A stretch of 64,000 bases of DNA. Origin: Schistocephalus solidus (lineage: Eukaryota; Platyhelminthes; Cestoda; Diphyllobothriidea; Diphyllobothriidae). The stretch is from assembly GCA_017591395.1 (NCBI GenBank), contig WEDG01007485.1, positions 1 to 64,000 on the forward strand, read 5' to 3'. Under the pieces are notes generated by a model. It had not been told where the DNA came from, searched no databases, and saw only the letters and a list, made by a program, of their open reading frames with translations. Both the position numbers and the translations under genes were made by a program. Positions 1 to 11,760 of this stretch are shown one piece after another (position 1 is the stretch's first letter; each line of letters begins with the position of its first letter).

Positions 1-545
1 ATTGAAATGTTACTGTTAAGAGAACTGAGGATATTATACAACGGCATATTTGGATGAAAGCCATAAAAGGGAAGGCTATATTGTGGTGTTTGAAAAATAG
101 AAGGTGGCATCGAAATGAGATTTTGAGGGAAAGTAGCATAAATTGGCGGAAAACGTGCATTTGAAAAGTGAATAAATGATTTCCAAAAACTGGTAACATA
201 ATTAGAAGCGTTAATTATTTGGGGATTTCGGCCACCTTTTGGGTTGGGAAAGATGCTTACGTTAGCGTAAGCAGCTGTTGTAGATGCTGAGGGGTTAGCA
301 GGTTTCCCATCGGTAATGACATTACGGATTTTAATGCCTGGATTAGCCAATGATTCAGAAATACTAGGAGTTTTCTTTGGTTTAGTAGATTTGGCAGCTA
401 TAGCAGGCATGGTTTGCTTGGGATGAGAAAGAAGAGTCCTTGAGGGTTTATCCTTAATTTGTTTTGACGAAATGTTCTGGCAAACCGTTTTCCGCAGTTT
501 GATTCGTGTAGGAACTTGTACGCTCTTCATTGTATTTGAAGTACG
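1..545 (-). mobile_element. CR1/jockey-like LINE (family A), 5' part, cut by window edge
   Basis: Positions 1-345 are a diverged direct copy of 6866-7200, with the same order of sequence and many point changes and small indels. In the second copy this stretch lies just upstream of the endonuclease of a minus-strand LINE, so here it should be the 5' region of a further copy whose body lies before position 1. After 345 this copy continues with sequence absent from the other one, which is 5' truncated there. No intact reading frame is visible. The right limit near 545 is a guess. Confidence 0.55.
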
Positions 546-1024
546 TATTCTCCTAGCTCAGTTGCTGAGGCAGTGGACTAAACTTTGTTACTGACAGTCA
601 ACGTCCGAATTCCAAACCAAAATCTATGCAAAATGTTTCCCGCACCTAAGTAAATAGCGTGTCGTTGGTCTAGAGGAAGTATCGATATAAATCTTTAAGT
701 ACAATTGAGAAATTGAAAGATTTCAAATTTGTGCTCATCATAAATAGACCAAAAGCAGTCCTTATCTTTCCTTTCCATAAGCGCTTTCCAAGATACACGT
801 CTTTACACAAATATAATAAATAATTGTATTTAATGTCAATTCGCATGCAATTTCCAAAGAAATATGCAGTGGAGATTAGGATAGCAGTGAAAAACAATCA
901 TGTAGTTATATAATTATTAGTGTTTTTCCTAACTGTATATTGTTCAGGCGAAAAAAATACTGCTGCACGTGGTAGGAAAGCAGATCAGAACGGGAGGGGC
1001 TAGCACAAGCGCAGTGCTACTTCA
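546..1024. other. Unassigned spacer
   Basis: AT-rich sequence with only a 75-codon ORF on the minus strand, which has no recognisable motif. I see no splice-bounded exon, RNA gene or repeat here. Confidence 0.4.
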
Positions 1025-1502
1025 AGCCTAATGAATCTTAATCTGTTCCCTTTGAGTTATAGGCAAATGCGTGGTGATCTCCTGCAGACATTCCGCATTG
1101 TGAAGGGATTGGATTGTTGCCTGGAATTCTCGGACTTCTTTGAATTTGCCACCACGACCCATCTCCGAGGTCACCCATTGAAACTGCGTGTCCAGCAGGC
1201 GAGACTGGATGTGCGCAAGTTCTCCTTCTCTGTAAGAGTGGTTAAACCATGGAATGCCCTCCCTGAAGACGTTGTGATGTCACCATCGCTGGAAAGCTTT
1301 AAAAGGAACCTTGACAGTTTTATGTTCCGCAACGAGCCTGAGCGATGAGGCATTTATCTTAACCCTAGAGAGTCGTGCACCACTTGTCAAATTTTATGAC
1401 CACCTTTTGTACCTTTGCAACCCACACGGTTTTTCTGTATACCGCACTTAATTTTACGTTACAAATAGGGTACTCAAAGGCCCATGCCTATTTCCCTCAA
1501 TA
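1025..1502 (+). mobile_element. CR1-like LINE (family B), 5'-truncated 3' end
   Basis: The frame 1031-1348 carries the C-terminal tail typical of CR1/jockey reverse transcriptases: LNLFPLSYRQMRGDL, then FRIVKGLD, then WNALPEDVV, then a final FKRNLD block before the stop. About 150 bases of 3' UTR follow and end in CCCTCAATAAAT next to a TTGAA array. Everything upstream of this tail is missing, the usual result of incomplete target-primed reverse transcription. The element is a relic with no function of its own. Confidence 0.85.
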
Positions 1503-1530
1503 AATTGAATTGAATTGAATTGAATTGAAG
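1503..1530. repeat. (TTGAA)n tract between two LINE 3' ends
   Basis: About five and a half units of a 5-bp repeat sit exactly between the 3' end of the + strand LINE (ends about 1502) and the 3' end of the - strand LINE (ends about 1531). CR1-type elements often end in short tandem repeats, so this tract is probably the tail of one or both. Confidence 0.85.
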
Positions 1531-3440
1531 TTACTTTATTGAGGGAATAAGGCTTTCGCCCTTGAGCTCCCTATTCACATTCAAAAATGATAAAAGAATA
1601 AACGTTTAAAGCAATAACTCTGACAACAGAAAACGTAAGGTCATTTATATGTGTGGGCCAGGCAAAAGCTGCCACTACTGACACAAGCTTCATTATATGT
1701 ACAATAGTTTCTCAGCAAATGAGTATCCAATTTGCATTTAAATGTGTCAACAGTTTCTGAAAGGACCCCTCATCAGAGAGTCCGTTCCATGCATCATCGA
1801 CCCTCTGTGAAAATGAGTTCCAACGGACGACCGTGTGGACCAACCTCCTCTGCAGCTTAAAGGGATGACCCAGTAGATGTTCCGTCTCAGCCAATTCGAA
1901 GAAGTCAGCCAATTCTAGGTGCACAATCGCAGCCTCTAATAATCCGGTAGGTTTGGATGAGATCACCACGTAGTTGCCTGTAATTGAGAGGTAACAGATT
2001 AAGTTCAACTAGTCTGGTTTCGTAAGGCAGATGACTAAGATTCTTGACCATCTTCGTAGCCCTCACCTGTACTCAATCGAGATGTAGATAATCCATCTTA
2101 AACAAGGGACGCCAGGCCTGGACGGCATATTCTACGTGAGATCAAACGAATGCTCCGTAGGCTTTTCGGAATAGTTCTTTATCAATCTGCACAAATCCAT
2201 GTCTGAATGCAAAGAAAACTTGTGTTGCGCGTTTACCTGCCTAAACACACTGTGAAGAGGGTTTGAGTGAGGAGTTTATTAGAACACCTAGGTCCTTCTG
2301 CTCCTCAAAAATCGAAATATGTTGCCCATTGAGAAGGTATTGGTGGGCATCATCCTCATTACTGGTCTTTCTGGTACGGAGTCTTAGGACCACACACTTC
2401 CCAAAGTTAAAATTTAAGAGCCAACGAGCAGACCAGCTGCAAAGATGGTTAAAACTCTCTTGAAGTGCATGCCTATCGGCATCAGATCTGATGAACCTCC
2501 AAAATTTAACATCGTCTGCAAACATGATAGAGCTGCAACCCAGATCGTCAACGCAGTCGTTGATATAGACAACGAAGAGTAATGGTCCTAAGACGGAGCC
2601 TTGGGCGACACTACTTAGAAACGGAGAAGGTGTAGATTTCTAGGAATCGATGCACACAGTTTGTAATCTTTTTATACGATAATCTGCAATCCATTTCAGC
2701 AGCATTCCTCTTATTCCAATTTCAGATAATTTATAGATTCGACGTTTGTGTGGGAAACTGTCAAACGCCTTCTTGAAATCAGTGTAGATGATGTCAACCC
2801 TACCAACTTCATCCAATGCGCCAGTCCACTGCTCTGTCGAGAGAGCAATAAACTGAAAAAACATGAGTGATTCTGTCTGAAGCCATACTGGAGCTCTGAG
2901 ATCAACCGGTTTTCCTAAAGGAACTTAATGATTGCCTTCTTAATAATCGATTCCATTATTTTACAGCAAATGGAGGTAAGGCTGACAGGCCAATAGTTGT
3001 TGAGAGTAAATCGAGCCCAACTCTTGTATATTGGGGTATATATTTGCTGCCTACCATTCGGATGGCAGTTTCCCACATTCAAAGGACGAATTAAATATAT
3101 GCGCTAGTTGTTTGGATAGTTCGCTAGCTAGTTGTTTCCAGAACTTTGCCGGTAAATCGTCCGGACCAGATGACTTGGCTTCTTTGAGAATTTTCAGTTC
3201 TCGTTCCACGAGAGGTTCCGGGAAGAGTATATATTCAAGCACTGGACCAGCGTCTTTATCACCAATTTTGTCGTGGTCAAGCTGAAGTTCCAGTTTTTTA
3301 GTGAATACCGAGACAAAGAAACCACCCAAGAGCTCGGCTTTCTCGCAAATTTCAACGATTTCAACACCATTGCCATCCATAGGAGCCGCGACTGGGTCTA
3401 TGTTTTTTAATCGACTATTGATATAATGGAATAGAATTTT
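1531..3440 (-). mobile_element. CR1-like LINE (family B), RT and 3' end; split by a nested LINE
   Basis: Read on the minus strand, 3440 to 1531 gives the region between endonuclease and RT (PKILFHYINSRLKNI near 3430-3390), RT fingers with SSGPDDLPAKFWKQ, the palm block YTDFKKAFDSFPHKR (2640-2864), the catalytic FADD (2525-2514) and the CR1 tail with LELADFFELAETEHLLGHP (1712-2008). Several frameshifts and stops break the frame, so it is dead. The 5' continuation lies at 7198-7640, separated by the insertion of another LINE. The 3' end has the same CCCTCAATAAA as the copy at 1025-1502, in the opposite orientation. Confidence 0.88.
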
Positions 3441-6400
3441 AGGTTTATTTATTTATTTTATTTAGAATTTATATTTGGTTAGCACCGGGAAGGTACTGTC
3501 TAAGCAAACATTAGTAACGAAATAAAGTTATGACAATGTGTGCAAATAAAATGTACAAATTCATAACTTGTCCTGCTATGTCAACAGTTAGCAATGTTTT
3601 AAAATTAATGGTGAACTAGAAAAAATAGGCAGTGAAAAAAAAACTCCTACCATGAAAATGGAGGCAGAGTTCAATAGGCCTTCATTTTCGAATAGAAGGT
3701 AGGAGAAAAAAACTGCTTAGGAAAAAAATGGTCAGGTGGTAGAATAGGGTAATACTGCAGTAGCATTTCAGAATGAGATAATGAAACGTCGAGGTGATTC
3801 GTTCTTGATCACTTAGGCGTATGAAACAGAATCTCACGAAAATGCGTCAATGAACTTAAGTCTTCAGCATCATAGGATCCAGAATTGAATTCTGCTGATG
3901 GTTAGTATCCAAAGAAACCGCAGCATTTAAGACTGTGGACCACCGAATTTGTACGTCCAAATGACGTCATCGTTTGGAGGACGGGTGATCTAAGGAGACA
4001 TTATAGTTCATGGGCGTCTCGAGGTAGCGTAAATATAGTTTCAAGAGGGTTACTCAAATTCCCGATGGTCCTTTCTCCGAGTCATGGGGAAAGCTACTGG
4101 GAAAAGATGAGGAAAATAAAAAGGTTAATAGAATCAGTGTTAAGATAAATGTGCAGTCTTCGCTTATTTCAATTGGCAAGTTATTCCAAAGAAAACTATA
4201 CCTAGAAGCAAAGAAGAGAGAGCGTTTACACGTGGAGGATGCAGGGGGATGTATAATTAGTGCAGAATTTCTAAGGTTATAAGGAAGACTAACGGGGGTA
4301 ATGACAGAAAGCTTTGGGAGAGTTTAACTATTATTAAGTCGAAAAAGGAGACAAAAGCCTGCTTCAAGTCTCCTGACCCAAAGAAATTTTAGCTTCGTTA
4401 GCTCGGCATCTTGTTGAGTAGGAAGTAGTTGAAAGAGTCGGAAATAGGAGTTTTTGTGAAATGTCTTTGGACATTTTCAATTTTTGAACGGCTAGATTCG
4501 TTCATCAAACCGAAGAAAGGACAGAAAAATTCAAGAATGGGAAAGTACAAACATACGATAAAATCTTAATTTAATTTCAGGAAGGTAGAAATAATAAGAA
4601 ATAAAGCCGCAAATCTGAGCAGCTTTGGCCGTAATTCTATCGGCATGAGGCGAAAGATCTAATTTATTGGTGTAGCTTAAGCCCAAGTCCTTGATGGAGG
4701 AACATTCAATCATATGGCAACCTTCAAAGATAAGAGGTTGCGGCAGCCTTACAGGCCCAAAACTCATGTAGCGACACTTAGTAGGAGAGAACTCCATTAG
4801 CCATGTGGAGCTTTAGGCCGAAAGAGCGTCTAAGTCTTAATGAATTTGTTTTAGGCACCGTTCGGTTGTAGAGTTCGAGAAGGGCTACACGCATTTGAGA
4901 TCATCAGCATAAATAAAAGATTGAGAATGTTTAACTATCGATGAAATATCATTTATATACAGTAAGAACAACAAAGGACCAAATACGGTACCTTGAAGGA
5001 CACCACTAACAATCGGGGTAGCACTTGAGTATGAGGACCCTACTAAAACTTTTTGTTTTCGATCATTTAGGTATGATCTAATAAAGTCAGTAAGGGGACT
5101 ACGAAATCCTATATATTCTAGTTTAGCTAGAAGTCGTTTATGAGGCACCTTTTCGAATGCCTTACTAAGATCAAAATAGATAACTACTGCAGATAGATGA
5201 TCATTACGAAGAGAGGTTAGTAGATTTAGAAAAGACATGTGGCAGGTTTCATAAGAACGGTCTGGTAAGAAGCCAAGTGGGGAAAAGTTGATAATTTTAT
5301 TGCTTACGCAAAAATCCGTGATTTGTTTTGCAATTAGTTTTTCGAAGAGTTAAGCAAGAGAGGGCGTTTAATGAACACCGCGATAGTTATGAATGTCCGA
5401 GTGGGAACCAGATTTAAAAACTCGTATTATAATAGAAGTTTTCCAATAATCGGGGAAGAAACCATTTTCGAGAAATACTGAGAATAATTTGCTTAGTAAA
5501 GGTGGAAAATCCCTTAACTGTTTTATAAGTGAGATTGGAATGTTATCAGTTCCAACTGAATGTGAATTTTTTAAGTGAGCTATTTGTTTTTGAATACATG
5601 AAGGCGAGAAATTAATAGATGTTAGAAGCGAATTTGAAAGCAGAGGAATTGTGGGAGTGGGGCTAGTTCAGTGGAAATGTGGTTGGCAAAAAATGAGTTT
5701 AACAATTCTGCTTTGCCCAAATCATCTGTAACAAATTTTCTGTTACAGTCGAGTAAGGGCGGAGTTACATTCAGACGCTTAGCCGTTGACCGAACATGAA
5801 AGATTTGAGCAACAGATTTGGATGAATTGGCATCACTTAGTGCCCGAGACTCCCTTCGCTTATCTCGCGCGAGCCTTATTCTCGATGCTAATTCAAATAT
5901 TTGTGCAATCCTTAAATGAACTGACAAAGAGCTTTAAGATGAATCTTAAGTTGCTTTCGTAATTTTTTAAGTCTGTTCTGGAGAAAATGCGGAACAGTAG
6001 AAGAAGCTGTATGTGAATTTAAAATCTTAAACGGGATAAAAGCCTGGATTTTTTCTGTGAGGCTCTGCAATAACTCACGGAAAAAGTTTAGATCGTTGAT
6101 TGAGAATATGCTATGCCAATCTAGAGTTCTTACGAAATTATGTACTGTTTCATAATTTATGTTAGCAAAGTCGAGGTTATTGCATTTAACCTCAGGCTTC
6201 GTAAGAAGGGGAACTGGAAAACAATAGTGAATTATTGCGTGATCACTTGTAAATAGATCAGGATGAAAATTCATAAAGAGAGGGTGGTCATCGTTTGTAA
6301 AAATTAAATCTGGCAGATTAAAATCGCCCACGATTATTTTGATATCAAACTGAGTGTCTGAAACTTTTTAAAATAGTTCACAGAGCTCGCTTTCATTGCC

Positions 6401-7197
6401 AGAATAACACGGAGGATAATAGACACAACCAATTACCACTTTTTTATTGTGCGGGAGGATGACTGAAGCAAAGCATACATTTCCAGAAAAAGACGAAATA
6501 TTCAGATGAAATGTTAAATGTACAAAGGGATGACTTAATATAAAGGAGGCAACCACAGCCACGTTTTTCAGTGCGGTCTTGTCGGTACAAATTGAAATTA
6601 TCTATAGCAAGCGTCGAGTCAGAAATAAGAGAGTGAGCCCAGGATTCAGTGATGCACAGCACATCTGGATCAAGCTCAAAGGCTACTGTTCTAAGTTCAG
6701 CCATCTTATTTACAACTGACCTCGCATTGAGTGAAACTTAGCTGAGCGTATTCCTGAGTGGCAGGTTACGCTCATCAGTATTTATAAAAAAGGATAATTT
6801 GGTGGCGGAGAAGAAAATTGGAAAGAAGAAACGAAAGGTGGGAAAAAAATCGCTCTGGTCTACAATTTGTCAAAATGTTATTGTTAAGAGAATTGAGATT
6901 ATTGTACAGCGGCATATTTGGATGAAAACATTGGAAGGGAACGCTATATTGTGGCGTTTAAAAGATAGTGGTTGGCATAGAAATGAGATTTTGAGGGACG
7001 CTAGCAAAAATTGGCGGAAAACGTGCATTTTAAAAAGGAATAAATGATTTCGAAAAACTGGTAGCATAATTAGAAGCGTTAAATATTTGTGGATTTCGGA
7101 CAATTTTTGGGTTGGGAAAGATGCTAACGTTAGCGTTCGCAGCTGTTGTAGATGCTGAGGGGTTAGCAGGTTTCTCATCGGTTATGCCATTGCTGAT
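3441..7197 (-). mobile_element. CR1/jockey-like LINE (family A), nearly full-length, inserted into LINE B
   Basis: On the minus strand the order is: 5' region (7197-6800), apurinic-type endonuclease (MAELRTVAFELDPDVLCITESW at 6704, GDFNLPDLIF at 6331, SDHAIIHYCF near 6245), a linker, then RT with FDLSKAFEKVPHKRLL, SGVLQGTVFGPLLFLLYIND and IYADD (5238-4885), then a C-terminal block with FSPTKCRYMSFG and SIKDLGLSY (4797-4531), and a tail ending WNNLPIEI near 4180. The 3' end is AT-rich with TAAA-type units at 3441-3462. The catalytic YADD is kept, but a stop follows it soon after and several frames are broken. It is flanked on both sides by parts of one LINE B copy. Confidence 0.88.
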
Positions 7198-7640
7198 TTT
7201 TTTCATTTTTGTTATTTTCAGCCTGTTGAATAATGCTCGATTAATAGCTCTTCCTTGCCTGACGAATCATTTTTTTGACAGCATTTCTGTGGTGAAGAAA
7301 TTCCTTGAGATGCTCTGCTGACCCTGTTTCTCTGAAAACCTTCCATTTTGTATTCTTCTTCTTTAACTGCCTCTTCAATTTCTCTTGTTACCCAGGCAGG
7401 GCGACAAGTCTTTTTTGTACCTTCACTGGGCAACAGCGTTCATTCAGATCGAGTGAAACCTTCTTAAACGATTGCCAGTCATCCTCTGGTTTCCCTTTGA
7501 GCATACAGTCCGATTGCACGGATATCAGTTCTTTCTTCATCGCTTTAAAATCGGCCTTCAATATAGTTCGTTTGCTTTCCGTTCTCTTCTGGCGCTGAGA
7601 ATAAAGTGAGTATTTCCACATCAGCGTACTGTGGTCATTA
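7198..7640 (-). mobile_element. CR1-like LINE (family B), upstream part of the copy at 1531-3440
   Basis: The minus strand encodes, with frameshifts, the stretch that lies between endonuclease and RT in CR1 elements: LMWKYSL, DDWQSFKKVSLDLNERCCPV, PAWVTREIEEAVKE and RAINRALFNRLKITK. The next expected residues (about NPKILFHYIN) are found at 3440 going down, on the other side of LINE A. The two parts therefore belong to one element interrupted at this point. The 5' limit near 7640 is approximate. Confidence 0.8.
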
Positions 7641-7879
7641 TGTGTTTAAATTATCTCTATGATTTCGTTTGCCCGCTGTCTGCCGAAGTATTCCCCAGTT
7701 TTCAGGTGCAGAAGCGGGACCATTGCTCTCAACTTAATACCAGGTTTATTGCTCAGATGCGGCGCATTCCGTCGAGCCCGAAGACAGCTTCGATCCGGTC
7801 AGCACACAGAATTCCTGGTAGATCATCCGAATGCAGTAAACTTGTGATAATGTTCTTAAAAAAGAATACATTTGCATGA
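7641..7879. other. Unassigned spacer
   Basis: No repeat or coding signal recognised. It may be the diverged start of LINE B or unrelated flank. Confidence 0.3.
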
Positions 7880-8350
7880 TTTTTATATGCTGGGGTATTT
7901 TATTCCATATTCTGATAGCGTTTACCGAAAAAATTGACGAAACTTTGCTGTAGAGCTAACTGAAGAAATAAAAAGACATTGCAATGACTGCTGCACCGAG
8001 AGTGGTCAAGCTGCCCCACAATGTTAAGGGTTTTACATGAACGACTGTTTAAAAGCTTGAAAGGTAAAAAGCATCCCTTCTGTAATAGGCGAAACCATAA
8101 AGGATCCGTTTTTATAAGCCCACAGCCTTCTTCATACGTCAGATTACGGTGCTCCAAGGATAAAACTTTTGAGTGAAGAAATTCTGGACTGATAATCTCT
8201 TCTTCCGTTCAATGGTGTACAGAACGCTAAATAGAAATGAATATTATTCACAGCCAGGCCTAACGTACATTTGCTATAGGTGGAGTCTAATATCGATAGT
8301 TTTAAAATTTCGGAGGATAAACCACCACTGTGCAACTTTCGCATCCGTAA
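7880..8350 (-). mobile_element. Degenerate LINE RT tail
   Basis: Minus-strand frames 8344-8144 and 8157-7900 show the spacing of a LINE C-terminal region: NGRRDYQSRISSLKSFIL (in place of the usual 'I..LE.VQR.FT'), then NLTYEEGCGLIKTDPLWFR, then CFLPFKLLNSRSCKTLN, then a last SFVNFFGKRYQNMEY block. The two frames are offset. The match is to the family pattern, not to LINE A or B in this window, so it is probably a third LINE family. Confidence 0.5.
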
Positions 8351-10739
8351 TAGGAATTCACGTTCTGAACTTTTTTAATAAAGGGCTAAGCAAGCGCATC
8401 ATATATCAAAACTTCTGCAGGAAAGACAGTTATTTGGATGGTATTCTCGCATTATATCCATTCCATCATATGGATTTTATTTTTTTAACAACTGGCATGT
8501 AGAACGTTTGTACACTGGTAGCTGCTGCTAAGCGGTACCAGCACTTTTCACACGAAAGGCGTTTTTTAACCTTCATGTAATATATTTCGTATAATACTGC
8601 TGACTGTAATGTAAAGGTCCTTGCCCTGACACCTGGTAGTTGTTTAATCGCGTGTAACACTCACCCGATATCTTTAAACAAAATTTGCAACCCACATAAA
8701 CGGCATATATATACTGAAAGGTATTTTTAATATTATAAGTAAATGCACAAAAAACTTAATGTTCAGCTATTTACAATAGTTTTAATTTTAATATTTCTTG
8801 TAGGATTTTCTTCAGGAACGACTGCACATGTAGCTTAACCTACACGAATATTCCTCAAGGAATATCAGGGATTCATGATAGAAATACACAGGCGTCAAGA
8901 CACCTGCCCCAGGACCACGCATAGCTGGGTCATTACTAATGGTAATTGGCGGAGTGAACAGTGGACACTCCCCCATCGCTCGTTCGAATGGATTAAGCGT
9001 ACGCTGATACGCACCCCAGCGTCACCTTCAAGGGAGGGTAGACCCTCCTTAAGAAGACCTGGGACTAGAATACAAAGCAGGCAGCTATGAAACGCTGAGC
9101 AGTGTTCGACTGAATGCACACTAAGGAGGGAAGGGAAGGCTGGGAGGGGGATCACGTCTGAAAGTACAATATATCGTGTGGGCCCCACGCAGTCGGTGCG
9201 TGCGTGTGGGAATGCGCAATCGAGCCCGATAATGCGGAGCCTGCCAGCGCAGGCGTCATCAAGCCCCAACGAACAAGCGAATGTCTGCCAAATTGCTATC
9301 GGGTTTATATGTTAACCTACGCATGCAGTCTCTGTATATACAATTATTTTCTTGTGGACCCAGAACATGAAATGTATATTTGCGGTAGATATACTTGTTT
9401 GTGTATATTTGGGGGAATTGTAAGCGAATGACCGTTCGGATAAATATTGAACTCATTTATTAATGAATTCTGGATTTCTCTATAGCTCTTTTCCGGTGCG
9501 ATATCCCAAAGTAGTTTCAACATTGAAACAATGCGCTTAAGTGCATTGTGAAATCGTGACATGGAGTTCGCGGACTCCAGTTCATAGAGTTCTTTCCGGC
9601 TGCCTCTATTACAGTGAACGCAGTTACCGCCGTGGTGGAAGCTTACGATCATATTTGGTAACGCGCCTGTAATCACTTGAGAAAACGTTGCCCCCCATAG
9701 GCATTCCTTCATTTTTTGTCTTTGAAGTTTATTTCGGCCGCTATACCAATACGACAAAATGCATTGAATATCCACTTCACAAATTCTTCGGTTTTGACTT
9801 AAAAGACAGACAAGATTGTAAACACTAGAAGGCTGCATACCAAACTGCCGGTAGAAAGCCGAGTTCAGGAACCTATGATTGATCTCGTTAATTTAAAACC
9901 CACTGCTGGTCAACCGCGAATTCGGATTTGCAGGCATTTCTTAAACCTTTTTTACATCAGGCGCTGTGGTCTCTTCTTTCAGTATACCGAAGTTCAACAA
10001 GCGGGTTAATATTTATCTTAGCCTCTGCATAACCCAAAGCTAGCAGTTGGCAAGAATATCCAGTTTGATGTTGACGTCCTCAAGGAAATCCCCAGCATCC
10101 CTGTTACGTTCTGCTGTTGTAACCTGTCCGTGGCAGGTGGTGTTCCTCGAGATTTCTCATCATCCACTCACGTTATTTCCGCCGACTTTTCCATATATCG
10201 ACTTAATACCTGCAACCTAACCGTGGTAAAGCTGGTGTTTGGTTCCACCGAACACTGTCGATTATCTCGAAGAACTCATTATGCAATCTACGTCTGTACA
10301 AGAATAAAGGGATTTAACTTAGGCCTGGTAGTGTTTTAATTACATTTATATAATCACTTTATACCGCCAGTACGTGTTAACCTCTATTTCTGTGCGATTT
10401 AAGGTTTCCCGACCACTATTTCCTTTAGGGAATGGATAGTAAGTGGGGCTAGTGTTAAAAGCCTATAGTTTTACTAAACCTCGACGCCAGGGCTCAATCA
10501 TTTCTTTTAGAACGCAAGATGCTTTTAGAGGGAAATAGGTTATATTTTAATGGATGCCAGTAGAGCTGTACGGTTGACACTTGTCCATGCTGGCTTTATA
10601 GACCTGCTGCTGGTGTGACTTAATCGGAAAGTATAAGTAATATAAAAGGGGTGTGAACTCTAAAAATACTATGCACTCACGTACGTCAGCCGTTAATAGT
10701 ACATTTTATACAACGAGAATATTCCCTCACAAGCCAGTG
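8351..10739. other. Unassigned region with one long minus ORF
   Basis: No repeat family or gene recognised. The stretch 8870-9290 is GC-richer than its surroundings and open on both strands without recognisable motifs. The longest frame is described separately (9344-9838). Confidence 0.35.
9344..9838 (-). CDS. Unrecognised 164-codon ORF, possible exon
   Basis: This is one of the two longest open frames in the window; the other, at 22338-22832, crosses a rearranged transposon. It starts at an ATG at 9838. The product would have a cysteine/histidine patch (FHHGGNCVHCNRGSRKE) in the middle and a predicted helical stretch (FHNALKRIVSMLKLLWD) after it. I do not recognise the family. No clear acceptor or donor defines it as an exon, and there are no neighbours to give context. 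It could be a fragment of a mobile element or chance. Low confidence that it is translated. Confidence 0.2.
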   Translation of the reverse strand: MQPSSVYNLVCLLSQNRRICEVDIQCILSYWYSGRNKLQRQKMKECLWGATFSQVITGALPNMIVSFHHGGNCVHCNRGSRKELYELESANSMSRFHNALKRIVSMLKLLWDIAPEKSYREIQNSLINEFNIYPNGHSLTIPPNIHKQVYLPQIYISCSGSTRK

Positions 10740-11760
10740 CATCCATTCGCAAGGGATGTCCTGGGATATCCTTGCGATGTTGTCGATGCGAGTACGGACT
10801 GTCATTTAAGATAAAGTCGGTGTACTTTACTCGAAGGACGGTCCTCAAGCAGTGGTTGTCAAATATAACCAGCTATCGATCATCTTCCACAAGCATAGCC
10901 CAACGCTCACAGTCATAGAGAGGACAGACTGGATAGATGCACGGTACACGCGAATCTTCATGGCGACTTAAATGTCTCGTCGGATCCATAGGCATTTTTT
11001 AAGGCTTGAGAAAACCCGACCGGCAGCATCAATTCGGGAAAAAATGTTGTCCTTACTTCGGCATTAGCCTCGCCCGAGGTATTTGAAACTGTCTACTTCT
11101 TCAAATTGACAGCAGCTTATCTTGAGAAATTCCTTCTCCTGACCAAAGAACCAGCTTGAAAACATTGGTCTTCCCAGCGTTTATGGACGAACCAACCGAT
11201 TTAGCGACCTCGTTCACCCGCGATAGCATAGACTATAGATCGCAAAAGCTCTAAGCGAGTAAGACGATATCATCGGCCTAGTGGGATCAGTCTGCCGGCA
11301 TCCGGGTGCCAGCTAAACACCGTCCTATTCCCAAGAATCCAGTCAATAGTGAAGTTGAACAGAATTAGCGATAAGATACAACCTTATCGAATGCAAAACT
11401 GAATACCGAACGATTACGAAAGATCGTTATGGACCAGGGCTCGCGCAGCGGTGAAGCGGCAATGTGTCCTGATCATGACTATGATTTTTGGATTTAAACC
11501 ATATAGTGACATTGTCCGCTATAGGGATTCACGATGGACGGGATCGAAAGTGGCGGCAAAGTCAACAAAGCAGACGGCCGTCGGTTGTTGGTAACTATGG
11601 CGGGATTCAAGGATGCACATCAGTGTGAATATTTAGTCCACACATCCACGCTCATCACGGGATCCGGCTTGGTTGGGCCTCTTCTTAGGGTCACACACTG
11701 CCTGGAATCGCCTGAGAAAGACTTGCTAAGCTTTTCGCAACATCGTTGATAAGACTTATG
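10740..11760 (-). mobile_element. RTE-like LINE (family C), decayed RT fragment
   Basis: The stretch parallels 45600-46600 throughout: the sequence for the RT palm (11534-11760), the catalytic region near 11270-11300, and the C-terminal part (10780-11090). On the minus strand ADDIVLLA is readable, but the preceding tyrosine codon has become TAG, and many other stops and indels follow. It is an old, inactive copy of the same family as the element at 45120-46690. Confidence 0.75.

Noticed and set aside
8895..9269. 124-codon minus ORF in a GC-rich stretch
   Set aside because: Open on both strands with no motif; GC-rich composition explains it.
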